From the NCBI GenBank assembly GCA_002631855.1, contig NTLF01000017.1:673221-737220 (forward strand): 64,000 nt of DNA, in the 5' to 3' direction. Shown in pieces: positions 45,539-55,582 of this stretch; positions within the stretch are counted from its first letter, which is position 1, and each line of letters begins with the position of its first letter. Origin of the DNA: Zunongwangia sp. ESRF-bin46. Lineage in GTDB: Bacteria > Bacteroidota > Bacteroidia > Flavobacteriales > Flavobacteriaceae. Both the position numbers and the translations under genes were made by a program. A model generated the notes under the pieces. It did no database searches, had not been told where the DNA came from, and was given only the letters and a program-made list of their open reading frames with translations.

Positions 45539-48382
45539 ATGAAATCTAACTTTACGAAGTTGGCTTTTGCAGTGTTATTTACCGTAACATCAACTGCAAT
45601 TGCTCAAAAGGACATTAAAGAACAATCAAAACCAGTAGATGCCACTGAAATTCCTGTAAACCCAGATGTTTTAACAGGTAAACTGGATAATGGCCTTACC
45701 TATTACATTCAGAACAATGGAAAACCGGAAGATAAAGTAGAGCTGCGCTTAGTTGTGAATGCTGGTTCTATTTTAGAGAATGAAAACCAACTTGGTCTTG
45801 CCCATTTTATGGAGCATATGAACTTTAACGGTACAAAGAATTTTCAGAAAAATGAATTAGTAGATTACTTGCAAAGTATTGGTGTGAAGTTTGGGGCTGA
45901 CCTAAATGCTTATACCAGTTTTGATGAAACGGTATACATTTTACCAATTCCAAGTGATGACCCTGAGACTCTAGAAAAAGGTTTCCAAATTATAGAAGAT
46001 TGGGCCCATAATGCGACCTTGACCGATGAAGCCATCGATGACGAACGCGGTGTTGTTCTTGAAGAATATCGCTTAGGCTTAGGTCCTGATAAACGGATGA
46101 TGAAAGACTACTTACCAAAATTATTGTATGGGTCTAAATATGCAGAACGCCTTCCTATTGGCACCAAAGAAAATCTTGAAAATTTTGATTACGAAGATGT
46201 TAGAAGCTATTATAGAGACTGGTACCGTCCAGACTTAATGGCCGTAGTAGCCGTGGGTGACCTTGATGTAAAAACATTAAAAGCAAAAATTGAAAAGCAT
46301 TTTGGGTCTATAGCAAAAGCTAAAAACCCTAAAAGACGTGAAACTTTTGAGCTTCCCAATCACAAAGAAACATTGGTTTCCATCGCAAGTGACAAAGAAG
46401 CCCCTTTTACCCGTGTACAAGTGGTGTACAAAGACCGTTTTGAAGCCCCCGAAGTAGAAACAGTTGTAGATTACAAAGAACAATTGACCAAAAATTTGTT
46501 TTCAACAATGATCAATAACAGGCTTCGCGAATTGAGCAATAGTGCAAACCCACCTTTCGTTTTTGGATTCTCTTATTATGGAAGTACTTACGCACGAGGT
46601 AAAAACGCATACCAAAGTATCGCTTCAACCAGCGAAACTGGACAGATGGAAGGACTAAAAGCCATATTGGAAGAAAACCAGCGTGTAAAATTATATGGTT
46701 TTCAAGAAGGCGAATTTGAGCGTGCTAAAAAAACATTTTTAGCGCAAATGGAAAAGCAATACAATGACCGCGACAAACAAGAAAGTGGAAGGATGGTTAA
46801 TGAATTTGTAAATAATTTCCTTGAAAATGAACCTATTCCAGGTATTGAATGGGAGTATAAAACCAGTAAAGAAATACTTCCTTCTATTACTCTTGCTGAA
46901 GTAAATGAATTGATAAATCAGTTTATACACGAAGACAACCGGGTCATTATGTTAACCGGTCCTGAAAAAGAGGGCTTAAAACAGCCTACCGAAGCGGAAG
47001 TATTGGCTTTGTTAAAAGAAGTTAAAACTTCAAAAGTAGAGGCATACGAGGATACTGAAGTGCGTCAAAACTTGGTTGAAAGCCTAAAACCGGAAGGCTC
47101 TATTGTTAAGACCGAACAAAACGAAGCGCTTGGTTCTACTACGTTTACGTTAAGTAATGGTGCGATGGTAACCGTTAAGCCCACCGATTTTAAAAATGAT
47201 GAAGTATTGTTTGAAGCTTTCAGCTTTGGAGGAACAAGTTTATATTCAGATGAAGATTACCTTGCAACAGCCTTTGCAAACCAAGGATTGGCTGAAGCCG
47301 GAATTGGTGGTCTTTCAAAAACCGATTTATCCAAAATGATGAGTGGTAAAATTGCATCTGTAAGTCCATACATAAGGAATCTTACCGAAGGTTTGAGTGG
47401 TCAAGCTGCCCCAAAAGACCTGGAGACGATGTTTGAAATGATTTATCTATACTTTACAAACTTGAATAAAGATACGGAAGCCTATCAATCGTTCATTTCA
47501 AAACAAAAAGGGTTTTTAGGCAACTTAATGTCCAACCCACAATTTTATTTTTCAGATCAAATAGGAAAATTTAAAAACAAAGGAAACGACAGGTATACAG
47601 GCTTTCCAACACCAGAAGCTTTAGACAAAGCTGATTATGACCTTGCTTACAAAAAATACCAGCAACGTTTTGCCGATGCGGGTGACTTCCATTTCTACTT
47701 TGTAGGAAATGTGGATGAAGAAAAATTAAAAGAGTTTTCAAAAAAATACATTGCTTCGTTACCATCTACCAAGTCTAACGAATCATACAAGATAGACGAT
47801 TTCCGTGAAGATGATAGTTTCAGAAAAAAAGTAATCAATAAAGGAACAGATCCAAAAAGTTTGGTCACTATTTCTTGGATTGAAGACGATGTTACATATT
47901 CAGCAAAGAAAGAGCTTCAAATGAAAGCTTTAGGTGAAATCCTTACCATTAAGCTTATTGAAAAGCTACGGGAAGAAGAAGGCGGGGTTTACGGTGCTGG
48001 TGCCCGTGGAAATTTCAGTAAAATACCGTATGGAGAGGCTTCGTTCAGTATTTCGTTCCCTTGCGGACCTGAAAACGTAGATAAATTGGTAGAAGCTTCA
48101 TTAGCTGAAGTAGAAAAAATAAAGACTGAAGGCCCAAGCGATAAAGACCTTGCCAAGGTAAAAGAAACATTTCTTTTAGAGCATAAGGAAAGTATGAAAC
48201 AAAACAAGTATTGGCTCTCTTCTATGGTAACTGCAGCTAAAGAAAGCAGGGACGCTTCAAAAATGCTCAATTTTGAAAAAGCAGTAGAAGCATTGAACAA
48301 AAAAGATATCCAGAAAATGGCAAATGATATTCTGGACAAAAACTATTTATTGGGAATCTTAATGCCTGAGGAACAAAAATAG
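45539..48382 (+). CDS. M16 family zinc metallopeptidase (pitrilysin/insulinase type)
   Basis: This exported 947-aa peptidase has a signal peptide (about 1-22, ending AIAQ) and two M16 units, each made of two similar domains. The inverted zinc motif HFMEH (His89, Glu92, His93) lies in LGLAHFMEHMNFNGTKNF, with the third ligand Glu in DDERGVVLEEYRLGL. The second unit lacks HXXEH, as normal for single-chain members. It should degrade peptides in the periplasm or at the surface. It stands alone with a terminator downstream. Confidence 0.94.
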   Translation: MKSNFTKLAFAVLFTVTSTAIAQKDIKEQSKPVDATEIPVNPDVLTGKLDNGLTYYIQNNGKPEDKVELRLVVNAGSILENENQLGLAHFMEHMNFNGTKNFQKNELVDYLQSIGVKFGADLNAYTSFDETVYILPIPSDDPETLEKGFQIIEDWAHNATLTDEAIDDERGVVLEEYRLGLGPDKRMMKDYLPKLLYGSKYAERLPIGTKENLENFDYEDVRSYYRDWYRPDLMAVVAVGDLDVKTLKAKIEKHFGSIAKAKNPKRRETFELPNHKETLVSIASDKEAPFTRVQVVYKDRFEAPEVETVVDYKEQLTKNLFSTMINNRLRELSNSANPPFVFGFSYYGSTYARGKNAYQSIASTSETGQMEGLKAILEENQRVKLYGFQEGEFERAKKTFLAQMEKQYNDRDKQESGRMVNEFVNNFLENEPIPGIEWEYKTSKEILPSITLAEVNELINQFIHEDNRVIMLTGPEKEGLKQPTEAEVLALLKEVKTSKVEAYEDTEVRQNLVESLKPEGSIVKTEQNEALGSTTFTLSNGAMVTVKPTDFKNDEVLFEAFSFGGTSLYSDEDYLATAFANQGLAEAGIGGLSKTDLSKMMSGKIASVSPYIRNLTEGLSGQAAPKDLETMFEMIYLYFTNLNKDTEAYQSFISKQKGFLGNLMSNPQFYFSDQIGKFKNKGNDRYTGFPTPEALDKADYDLAYKKYQQRFADAGDFHFYFVGNVDEEKLKEFSKKYIASLPSTKSNESYKIDDFREDDSFRKKVINKGTDPKSLVTISWIEDDVTYSAKKELQMKALGEILTIKLIEKLREEEGGVYGAGARGNFSKIPYGEASFSISFPCGPENVDKLVEASLAEVEKIKTEGPSDKDLAKVKETFLLEHKESMKQNKYWLSSMVTAAKESRDASKMLNFEKAVEALNKKDIQKMANDILDKNYLLGILMPEEQK

Positions 48383-48404
48383 TCTATCTCTTACTTGATT
48401 ACAG

Positions 48405-48433
48405 AAGGGTTTCCGAACAGGAAGCCCTTTTTT
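48405..48433 (+). terminator. Rho-independent terminator of the M16 peptidase gene
   Basis: AAGGGTTTCC (48405-48414) pairs with GGAAGCCCTT (48420-48429), with one G-T wobble, around the loop GAACA and followed by a T-run. Confidence 0.85.
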
Positions 48434-48550
48434 ATTAAAAAAAACACCGTTTCATCAAATTTGAAAAAAATGTTCACTTCCTGTTAACAAAAATGATTTT
48501 ATGTCCGCAGAATTAATCGTATTTTTAGCCTTTAAACCATAACAGACTTA

Positions 48551-49312
48551 ATGGGTAAAATAATAGCAATTGCCAATCAAAAAGGAGGCGTGGGCAAAAC
48601 CACCACCTCGGTAAATTTAGCTGCCTCTTTAGGCGTATTAGAGAAAAAAGTTTTATTGATTGATGCCGATCCCCAGGCCAATGCTACTTCGGGATTGGGT
48701 ATTGATGTAGAAGAAGTTGAAAAAGGTACGTACCAAATACTGGAACACACCATAGCTGCTGCCGATGCCATTATGGAAACTTCTTCGCCTAATTTGCACC
48801 TTATTCCGGCGCATATAGACTTGGTTGCCATAGAAATTGAACTGGTTGATCAAGACAAGCGTGAATCGATGCTGAAAAATGCAATTACAGGCTTAAAAGA
48901 GCAATACGACTATATTTTAATTGATTGTGCGCCATCACTTGGGTTGCTTACACTAAATGCTTTAACAGCTGCAGATTCTGTCATCATTCCTATTCAGTGT
49001 GAATACTTTGCTTTGGAAGGTTTAGGAAAATTATTAAACACAATAAAAAGTGTTCAAAAAATACATAATAACAACCTCGATATTGAAGGCTTGTTATTGA
49101 CTATGTACGATTCTCGTTTACGCCTTTCCAACCAAGTGGTAGATGAAGTTAAAAAACATTTTGACGAAATGGTCTTTAAGACAATCATTATGCGAAATGT
49201 CCGTTTAAGTGAAGCACCTAGCTATGGCGAAAGTATCATTAGCTATGATGCAAGTAGTAAAGGCGCCAATAATTATTTAAGTTTGGCACAAGAGTTAATT
49301 GAAAAAAACTAG
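48551..49312 (+). CDS. parA: Chromosome partitioning ATPase ParA
   Basis: ParA drives chromosome origin segregation with ParB. The 253-aa protein has the deviant Walker A motif KGGVGKTTTSVNLAA, the LIDADPQANATSGLG loop and YILIDCAPSLGLLTLNAL. It is of the short, chromosomal (Soj) type without an N-terminal HTH. parB follows after 9 bp. The pair opens a long plus-strand run that ends with wbqC, an arrangement I know from other Bacteroidota. I found no clear parS site in the window. Confidence 0.95.
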   Translation: MGKIIAIANQKGGVGKTTTSVNLAASLGVLEKKVLLIDADPQANATSGLGIDVEEVEKGTYQILEHTIAAADAIMETSSPNLHLIPAHIDLVAIEIELVDQDKRESMLKNAITGLKEQYDYILIDCAPSLGLLTLNALTAADSVIIPIQCEYFALEGLGKLLNTIKSVQKIHNNNLDIEGLLLTMYDSRLRLSNQVVDEVKKHFDEMVFKTIIMRNVRLSEAPSYGESIISYDASSKGANNYLSLAQELIEKN

Positions 49313-49321
49313 AAACGATCG

Positions 49322-50224
49322 ATGGCGAAAGCAACAAAAAAACAAGCCTTAGGACGAGGACTTTCAGCTTTACTGAATGATCCCTCAAATGATATAAAAT
49401 CTGCTGAAGATAAAAACGCAGACAAAGTAGTTGGTAATATTGTTGAATTGGAACTGGAAACGATTGAAGTAAATCCATTTCAACCACGTACCAGCTTTAA
49501 TGAAGAAACATTGCGTGAGTTAGCTTCTTCCATAAAAGAATTAGGAGTAATTCAGCCTATAACCGTTCGTAAATTAGGTTTTAATAAATACCAATTAGTA
49601 AGTGGAGAGCGTCGTTATAGAGCTTCAAAACTAATAGGCTTAGAGCGTATTCCTGCATACATACGCATTGCGAACGATCAAGAGTCGTTAGAGATGGCCT
49701 TGGTAGAAAATATTCAACGCCAAGATTTAGACCCTATAGAAATTGCACTCTCTTACCAACGTTTAATTGAAGAAATTGAAATTACACAAGAAGAATTAAG
49801 TGATCGTGTGGGTAAAAACCGTTCGACGATTGCCAATTATTTACGTCTTTTAAAACTTGACCCTATTATCCAAACCGGAATGCGGGATGGGTTTATTTCA
49901 ATGGGTCACGGACGTGCTTTAATCAATGTTGATAACACTGATCATCAATTGGACATTTACGAAAAAATTCTTAGCAACAAGCTCTCTGTACGTGATACCG
50001 AGGCTTTGGTACGCACCTACAAGTCTGGTGATGAAAAACAAAGCAAGCCAGCTAAAAAGGCAACACCTCAATTTGCCAATAAAGGCAGAAAAGAATTAGA
50101 AGATCTTTTAGAAACAAAAGTTAATGTAAAAGTTTCAAAGTCAGGAAAAGGGCAATTGGTTGTTCCTTTTAAAAACAAAGAAGATTTTCTACGCATTCTC
50201 AAGCTATTAAAAAGTGAAAAGTAG
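49322..50224 (+). CDS. parB: Chromosome partitioning protein ParB
   Basis: ParB is the CTP-dependent clamp that loads at parS. The 300-aa protein has the N-terminal nuclease-like/CTPase domain (PFQPRTSFNEETLRELASSI, KYQLVSGERRYRASKL, VENIQRQDLDPIE), a central HTH (TQEELSDRVGKNRSTIANYL) and a C-terminal dimerisation region. All box II residues (GERRYRA) are intact. It overlaps the following DUF5683 gene by 11 bp. Confidence 0.95.
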   Translation: MAKATKKQALGRGLSALLNDPSNDIKSAEDKNADKVVGNIVELELETIEVNPFQPRTSFNEETLRELASSIKELGVIQPITVRKLGFNKYQLVSGERRYRASKLIGLERIPAYIRIANDQESLEMALVENIQRQDLDPIEIALSYQRLIEEIEITQEELSDRVGKNRSTIANYLRLLKLDPIIQTGMRDGFISMGHGRALINVDNTDHQLDIYEKILSNKLSVRDTEALVRTYKSGDEKQSKPAKKATPQFANKGRKELEDLLETKVNVKVSKSGKGQLVVPFKNKEDFLRILKLLKSEK

Positions 50225-50813
50225 GTTTTTAAATATCCTATTTCTTGTACTGGCAATTTCAACTTTTGCACAAGAAGCCGATTCTACTGCTGTACAAAAA
50301 GATAGCGTGGTTGTATCTGAAAAGAATAATGGTATCGTAATAAAAGATACTGTTTTAGAAAAAAAACCATATAATCCATTAGCACCATCAAAAGCTGCAT
50401 TCTATTCTGCTGTGGTACCAGGTTTAGGACAAGCTTACAATAAAAAGTACTGGAAAATCCCTATCGTTTATGCAGGAATGGCTACTGGGGTTTATTTTTA
50501 TTTAAAAAATGATGATGATTATAACCAGTTTAGAGATGCCTATAAAAGACGTTTAGCTGGTTTTACTGATGATGAGTTTCAAGGTATTTCAGACGATCGA
50601 TTAATAGACGCACAGCGAAACGCTAAAAAAAATAAAGATTACAGCATTATTGCTGTGGTCGTTGTATATATGTTGAATATTGTCGACGCGAATGTTGATG
50701 CACACCTTCAGCAGTATAATATTTCTGAAGACCTTTCAATTACTCCAAATTTTGAAGTAAACCCAATTAACACACAAGCCAATTACGGTTTATCATTTCG
50801 ATTTAAATTATAA
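50214..50813 (+). CDS. DUF5683 family envelope protein
   Basis: This 199-aa protein has a signal peptide (FLNILFLVLAISTFAQ) and the conserved DUF5683 region: PSKAAFYSAVVPGLGQAYNK, YWKIPIVYAGMATGVYFYL, then a final helix YSIIAVVVVYMLNIVDANVD. It should sit in the envelope with two or three membrane helices. The function is unknown, but the gene sits between parB and dapB in many Bacteroidota. It overlaps parB by 11 bp and dapB by one base. Confidence 0.87.
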   Translation: MKSRFLNILFLVLAISTFAQEADSTAVQKDSVVVSEKNNGIVIKDTVLEKKPYNPLAPSKAAFYSAVVPGLGQAYNKKYWKIPIVYAGMATGVYFYLKNDDDYNQFRDAYKRRLAGFTDDEFQGISDDRLIDAQRNAKKNKDYSIIAVVVVYMLNIVDANVDAHLQQYNISEDLSITPNFEVNPINTQANYGLSFRFKL

Positions 50814-51517
50814 TGAAATTAGCAATTTTAGGATACGGTAAAATGGGTAAGACCATTGAAAAGTTAGCTCTTGAAAAAGGCCACGAGATTGTATATATAT
50901 CAGGTAGTGATTTTGAAGAAGGAAACCTTAAAAACGCCGAAGCAGCTATAGAGTTTTCAGTACCCGAAGCGGCTGTAAAAAATATAACACTTTGTTTTAA
51001 AGAAAGTATTCCTGTTGTTTGTGGTACAACTGGCTGGCTCGATGATTATGAAAAAGTGCTAAATAAATGTGAAGAGCGTAACGGAAGATTCATTTATGCG
51101 TCCAACTTCAGTGTAGGTGTTAATTTATTTTTCAGTATGAATGAGCATGTAGCTAAGTTAATGGCGCCGTGGGATGAATATGATGTTTCTGTAGAGGAAA
51201 TTCACCACACGCAAAAGAAAGATGCCCCTAGCGGCACGGCCATTACCATTGCAGAAGGGATTATAAAACATTCTGATAAAGAAAACTGGAAGTTGGATGA
51301 AGCTTCAGAAAAAACAATTCCAATAACAGCAAAACGGGAAGGTGATGTAAAAGGGACACACAGTGTGGAATATAGCTCAAAAATTGATACTATTTCAATA
51401 AAGCACAAGGCTCATACACGCGACGGATTTGCAAAAGGTGCTATCCTTGCTGCAGAATGGCTTTCAAAAAAAGAAAGCGGTGTTTACACGATGAAAGATG
51501 TGTTGGGAATTTCGTAG
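50813..51517 (+). CDS. dapB: 4-hydroxy-tetrahydrodipicolinate reductase DapB
   Basis: DapB makes tetrahydrodipicolinate in the diaminopimelate/lysine pathway with NAD(P)H. The 234-aa protein has the N-terminal loop LAILGYGKMGKTIE, the central VVCGTTGWL and ASNFSVGVNLFF, and the catalytic EIHHTQKKDAPSGTA with its His pair and Lys. It is slightly shorter than E. coli DapB (273 aa), as usual in Bacteroidota. It is coupled to DUF5683 upstream and followed by lepB. Confidence 0.96.
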   Translation: MKLAILGYGKMGKTIEKLALEKGHEIVYISGSDFEEGNLKNAEAAIEFSVPEAAVKNITLCFKESIPVVCGTTGWLDDYEKVLNKCEERNGRFIYASNFSVGVNLFFSMNEHVAKLMAPWDEYDVSVEEIHHTQKKDAPSGTAITIAEGIIKHSDKENWKLDEASEKTIPITAKREGDVKGTHSVEYSSKIDTISIKHKAHTRDGFAKGAILAAEWLSKKESGVYTMKDVLGIS

Positions 51518-51586
51518 TATTGCATTGTAATTATTAAAAAAATTAGATAAAAAAGAAGATACATATCTTCAGAAAATATATAAAAG

Positions 51587-53161
51587 ATGAGTTGGACAGG
51601 TTGGTTAATATTTTTCCTATTAGTACAAGTAATCCACTTTTTGGGCACTTGGAAGTTATACGTTAAAGCTGGAAGACAAGCTTGGGAAGCTGCAGTTCCT
51701 GTTTATAATGCTGTGGTTTTAATGAAAATTATCAACCGCCCTTGGTGGTGGACCATTCTACTTTTTATTCCTATTGTTAACTTAATTATGTTCCCCGTTG
51801 TTTGGGTAGAAACTCTTAGAAGTTTTGGCCGAAACAGCAATGCAGATACTTTTCTTGCCATTATTACAGTTGGTTTATACATCTATTACATTAACTATAC
51901 GCAAGAAGTAACCTACATTGAAGAGCGTAGCTTAAAACCACGAACTGCTGCGGGAGAATGGGTAAGTTCCATATTATTTGCTGTAGTGGCAGCAACTATT
52001 GTACACACCTATTTTATGCAACCGTTTACCATCCCTACCGCATCGTTGGAAAAAACATTATTGGTAGGTGATTTTCTATTTGTAAGCAAGTTTCATTATG
52101 GTGCTAGAGCGCCTATGACGCCTCTTTCATTCCCAATGGTTCACGATACCATTCCGGTGGTAAAAACAAAGTCATACATTCCAAAACCACAAATACCATA
52201 TTTTAGGTTTCCAGGGTTTGAAGATATTGAACGCAATGATATTGTTGTGTTTAACTGGCCAATTGATGAGTTTGAAGATATTGGACCACCACCAAAAGGT
52301 CATGCTTACAAGCCTATTGACAAAAAATCGAACTACGTAAAACGTTGTGTGGGCTTACCAGGAGACTCTTTAGAAATTCGTGATGGGTATGTATACATTG
52401 ACGGAAAACAAAATGACTTACCAGACCGTTCTAAAATTCAGTTTTCATATGCATTTAGAACAAAAGGTAAAATCAATCCAAATATATTTAGAAATCAATA
52501 TGATATTACCGACGGTATTGGGTATGACGAAAATTTAAAAGCATACATTCTACCAGCAGTTTCAGATGAGGCGTTGGCTAAGATGAAGAAGAATCCAAAT
52601 ATAGCTGAGGTTTTCAGGTATAAATCTGAAGAAGACGTGTTTGATGCTGGGATTTTTCCGCAAGACGATCGGTATAAATGGAACGCCGATAATTTTGGAC
52701 CAATTTATATTCCGAAGAAAGGTGCTACAGTTGACATAAACCTTGAATCACTTCCGTTTTACCGTCGCATAATAGAGGTATATGAAGGCAGCGAATTAGG
52801 TATTGACAATAAAATAACCACTTCTGGAAACCAAGTATTGCTCAATGGAAATCCTATGAGCAACTACACCTTTAAACAAGATTACTACTGGATGATGGGT
52901 GATAACCGTAACAACTCGCAAGATGCGCGTATGTGGGGTTATGTACCTTTTAACCACGTAGTTGGTAAACCGGTTTTTATCTGGATGAGCTGGGATAGCA
53001 CCAAACAAGGTATTATGAATAAAATACGTTGGGAACGTCTCTTTACAACGGTAGGCGGCAAAGGTAAACCGGTTTCATACCTTTCTTATTTCTTAGTTTT
53101 ATTAGGTATTTGGTTTGCTTTTGATTTTTTCAGAAAAAGAAGAAAAAAGAGCGGTAAGTAA
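51587..53161 (+). CDS. lepB: Signal peptidase I, long form with DUF5684-like N-terminus
   Basis: LepB removes signal peptides at the inner membrane. The 524-aa protein is much longer than usual. Residues about 1-105 form three or more membrane helices of a DUF5684-like region (WTGWLIFFLLVQVIHFLG, WWWTILLFIPIVNLIMF). A further helix leads to the S26 catalytic part with Ser153 in FTIPTASLEKTLLVGD and the general base Lys252 in NYVKRCVGLPGDSLE. The closing YWMMGDNRNNSQDAR box is intact. A large insertion (about 290-410) separates the boxes. Confidence 0.93.
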   Translation: MSWTGWLIFFLLVQVIHFLGTWKLYVKAGRQAWEAAVPVYNAVVLMKIINRPWWWTILLFIPIVNLIMFPVVWVETLRSFGRNSNADTFLAIITVGLYIYYINYTQEVTYIEERSLKPRTAAGEWVSSILFAVVAATIVHTYFMQPFTIPTASLEKTLLVGDFLFVSKFHYGARAPMTPLSFPMVHDTIPVVKTKSYIPKPQIPYFRFPGFEDIERNDIVVFNWPIDEFEDIGPPPKGHAYKPIDKKSNYVKRCVGLPGDSLEIRDGYVYIDGKQNDLPDRSKIQFSYAFRTKGKINPNIFRNQYDITDGIGYDENLKAYILPAVSDEALAKMKKNPNIAEVFRYKSEEDVFDAGIFPQDDRYKWNADNFGPIYIPKKGATVDINLESLPFYRRIIEVYEGSELGIDNKITTSGNQVLLNGNPMSNYTFKQDYYWMMGDNRNNSQDARMWGYVPFNHVVGKPVFIWMSWDSTKQGIMNKIRWERLFTTVGGKGKPVSYLSYFLVLLGIWFAFDFFRKRRKKSGK

Positions 53162-53202
53162 AAAAGAAAAGCATCTCTATTAGCTTAGCTAATTTTGTTG
53201 AA

Positions 53203-53823
53203 ATGGAATCTATTTTAGTACATCCTACTTATTTTCCTTCCATCGCACAAATGGTGGCTGTAAGCCAAGCTGAAAAGGTAGTTTTTGAAGTGGCTGGCAA
53301 TTACCAAAAACAGTCATACCGCACTCGTGCGTATATTGCACATAGTAATGGAAAGCTGTTGCTCAACATTCCTATTAAACATACAGGAAAACGTCAAAAG
53401 TCTAAAGAAGTTATGGTAGAAAATGATTTTCCTTGGCAATCTCAACACTGGAAATCATTAGAAACGGCGTACCGCACTTCCCCCTTTTTTGAGTTTTATG
53501 AGGACGAACTATATCCGTTGTTTAACGAACCAGCTGAAAGGCTCTTAGACCACAATATCCGTATTTTTAATACTGTTTGTGAATTAATAGAGTTAGAAGT
53601 TCCTATTACTTACACACAAGAATATTTAAAAGAACCTGAAAACAACAAAGACTTGCGCTATTTAGCTAAAGCAAAAAACCAAAAAACATTTAATTTAAAG
53701 CCTTACAAACAAGTTTTTGAAGCTAACCACGGATTTCTATCAAACCTATCAATTTTGGATCTATTATTTAATGAAGGACCCAACACGCTTAACTATTTGC
53801 AACAACAGGAAGTTCAGTTTTGA
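53203..53823 (+). CDS. WbqC family protein
   Basis: This 206-aa protein has the WbqC-like opening ILVHPTYFPSIAQMVAVSQA followed by RTRAYIAHSNGKLLLNIPIK and WQSQHWKSLETAYRTSPFFE. WbqC was named in an O-antigen cluster, but the family is widespread and its reaction is not established. The gene ends the parA-lepB run, 41 bp after lepB, and faces bshC tail to tail with an 11-bp gap. Confidence 0.88.
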   Translation: MESILVHPTYFPSIAQMVAVSQAEKVVFEVAGNYQKQSYRTRAYIAHSNGKLLLNIPIKHTGKRQKSKEVMVENDFPWQSQHWKSLETAYRTSPFFEFYEDELYPLFNEPAERLLDHNIRIFNTVCELIELEVPITYTQEYLKEPENNKDLRYLAKAKNQKTFNLKPYKQVFEANHGFLSNLSILDLLFNEGPNTLNYLQQQEVQF

Positions 53824-53834
53824 GGTTTATTATA

Positions 53835-55427
53835 TTAGAGTTCTAAAACAGTAAACTTATTCACTAAGGGATCTAAATTATTTTTAACTTCAGAAAGTAA
53901 ACCCGTTCCATGTTCTAAGTAAAATTCTGAAAAATTCATGGTGCGTTCTTGCAAACTTTGGTTGGGAAATAAGGTGTTTTGAATTTTTGTCAGTCGTTCT
54001 AACTCATCTGCCAATTTACGTTTCTGCGCTTTCAATAAACGCTTTTCTAAGTTATCTAACCCGTTTAATTGCTTTTTCTCTTGTGCACCAACGGCTCCTA
54101 AAAAAGAAGCATCTGTTTTTTCAGCAATTGTATATAAATCTTTAAACTGCTGTTGAAGATGCTCACGCTGTTCAGAAAAATCGATATCAATTTCTGAAAT
54201 TCGATGCGTGTGCTTTATTTTCAATTCATGTTGTTTCAGGAATAAGTCTTCTACTGAAACATTTAACTTATCAAGTTTTTTTGAAAGCTTAGAAGGTAGA
54301 AGCAACACTGAGTTCCGAAGCAATAGCATAGGGAAAGGCACTTCTACCGCATTAAAATAATCTTTTAATTGAAACCAATAGGCCAATTCACCACCACCGC
54401 CAACATAACATAGATTAGGTAACACCACCTCTTGAAACAGTGGTCTAAGTAACGCATTGGGTGAAAACCGCTCGGGATGATTCTCTAACTCTTCAAGCAA
54501 TTCTTCTTTTGTAAACGACAGGTCAGTTTCGTTAATATAGAAGGTTCCGTCTCGTTCAATGATACGTTCGCGAAGCCCTTCTTTCAAGTAAAACAGGTTT
54601 ATTTCCCGTGGGTGTACTTGTTCGGTATAACCCAAATCGGTGAGTTGTTTGGTGGTTTCTGTTACTTTTTTAAAAGATAGGTTTTCAGTCAACTCTTTTT
54701 CAGCATACGGGATAAACGCTTTTTTAAGTGAAGCATCATTTCCATCAATAATTACTAAACCGTATGTTTTAAATAATTCGTTAGCAAGGTAACGAGTAGC
54801 AGCTGTTAGGTTTTTATGTTTCGTATAGGCTTCTGCAAAAAGGTCGGTTAGGTATTGTGCGTGTTCACTATTTCCTAATTTGGCTTTTACTGCTCCTAAA
54901 ACCTCATCTAATCCTTTTGTAGATAATTCCCCTACTGCTCCAGACGCTTCCCTACTCCACTGTATTTTTTTCCCTTCGAGATTAAAATAGTTTATCTCTT
55001 CAAAATCGTGGTCTTCGCTTGCCATCCAATAAACCGGTACAAAATGGTTTTCAGGGTCTTCTTTGTTTAGTTTTTCTGAAAGATTAATTACCGAGAATAT
55101 TTTATATAAAAAATAAAGTGGCCCTGTAAATAAATTGAGTTGATGGCCAGTAGTGATGGTAAGGGTATTCTTATCTGCGAGCGATTGTATATTATCCCGC
55201 GTTTCTTTGGAAATGGAAGCGTTTATATATTGCTTTTTTAATGCTTCAACTAATATATCTCTAGATTCTTGTGTAAAACTTTGCTTGGCTTCTATCTGTT
55301 TTTTGAAGTTCCCCACCTTCGGAAAATTTCCGTAGAAAGAGGTTAAACTATCATTTTCAGCAAGATAGTCGCAAATTAAGTTTGAAAAATAACCTGTTTC
55401 GGCGTACGGGATTGTTTTAGTTGGCAT
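53835..55427 (-). CDS. bshC: Bacillithiol biosynthesis cysteine-adding enzyme BshC
   Basis: BshC joins cysteine to glucosaminyl-malate as the last step of bacillithiol synthesis. The 530-aa protein has the Rossmann-like core (TITTGHQLNLFTGPLYFLYK, VPVYWMASEDHDFEEINYF, LRPLFQEVVLPNLCYVGGGG) and a long coiled-coil segment near the C-terminus (QREHLQQQFKDLYTIAEKT). Length and motifs are normal. Its presence suggests that the cell uses bacillithiol rather than glutathione. The element TACCTTTG (minus strand, 55448-55455) lies 21 bp before the start. Confidence 0.95.
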   Translation of the reverse strand: MPTKTIPYAETGYFSNLICDYLAENDSLTSFYGNFPKVGNFKKQIEAKQSFTQESRDILVEALKKQYINASISKETRDNIQSLADKNTLTITTGHQLNLFTGPLYFLYKIFSVINLSEKLNKEDPENHFVPVYWMASEDHDFEEINYFNLEGKKIQWSREASGAVGELSTKGLDEVLGAVKAKLGNSEHAQYLTDLFAEAYTKHKNLTAATRYLANELFKTYGLVIIDGNDASLKKAFIPYAEKELTENLSFKKVTETTKQLTDLGYTEQVHPREINLFYLKEGLRERIIERDGTFYINETDLSFTKEELLEELENHPERFSPNALLRPLFQEVVLPNLCYVGGGGELAYWFQLKDYFNAVEVPFPMLLLRNSVLLLPSKLSKKLDKLNVSVEDLFLKQHELKIKHTHRISEIDIDFSEQREHLQQQFKDLYTIAEKTDASFLGAVGAQEKKQLNGLDNLEKRLLKAQKRKLADELERLTKIQNTLFPNQSLQERTMNFSEFYLEHGTGLLSEVKNNLDPLVNKFTVLEL

Positions 55428-55447
55428 ATAACATTAGAAAATTGACA

Positions 55448-55455
55448 CAAAGGTA
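55448..55455 (-). promoter_or_regulatory. -7 promoter element of bshC
   Basis: On the minus strand the sequence reads TACCTTTG, an exact TAnnTTTG match, 21 bp before the bshC start codon. No clear -33 TTG was found. Confidence 0.45.
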
Positions 55456-55582
55456 ACCACTTTGCGTGGTTTGTGATTTTAAAGATACGTTAATGTTGGC
55501 GGGTTTCAAATTCGAAACTTTTTTGAGATTTCAATTCTATAAATTCAGCTATCTTTAACGCTTCAAAGAAAAACACATACGA

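Noticed and set aside
48384..48550. Possible parS site near parAB
   Set aside because: No 14-16-bp palindrome of the parS type was found here or elsewhere in the window.
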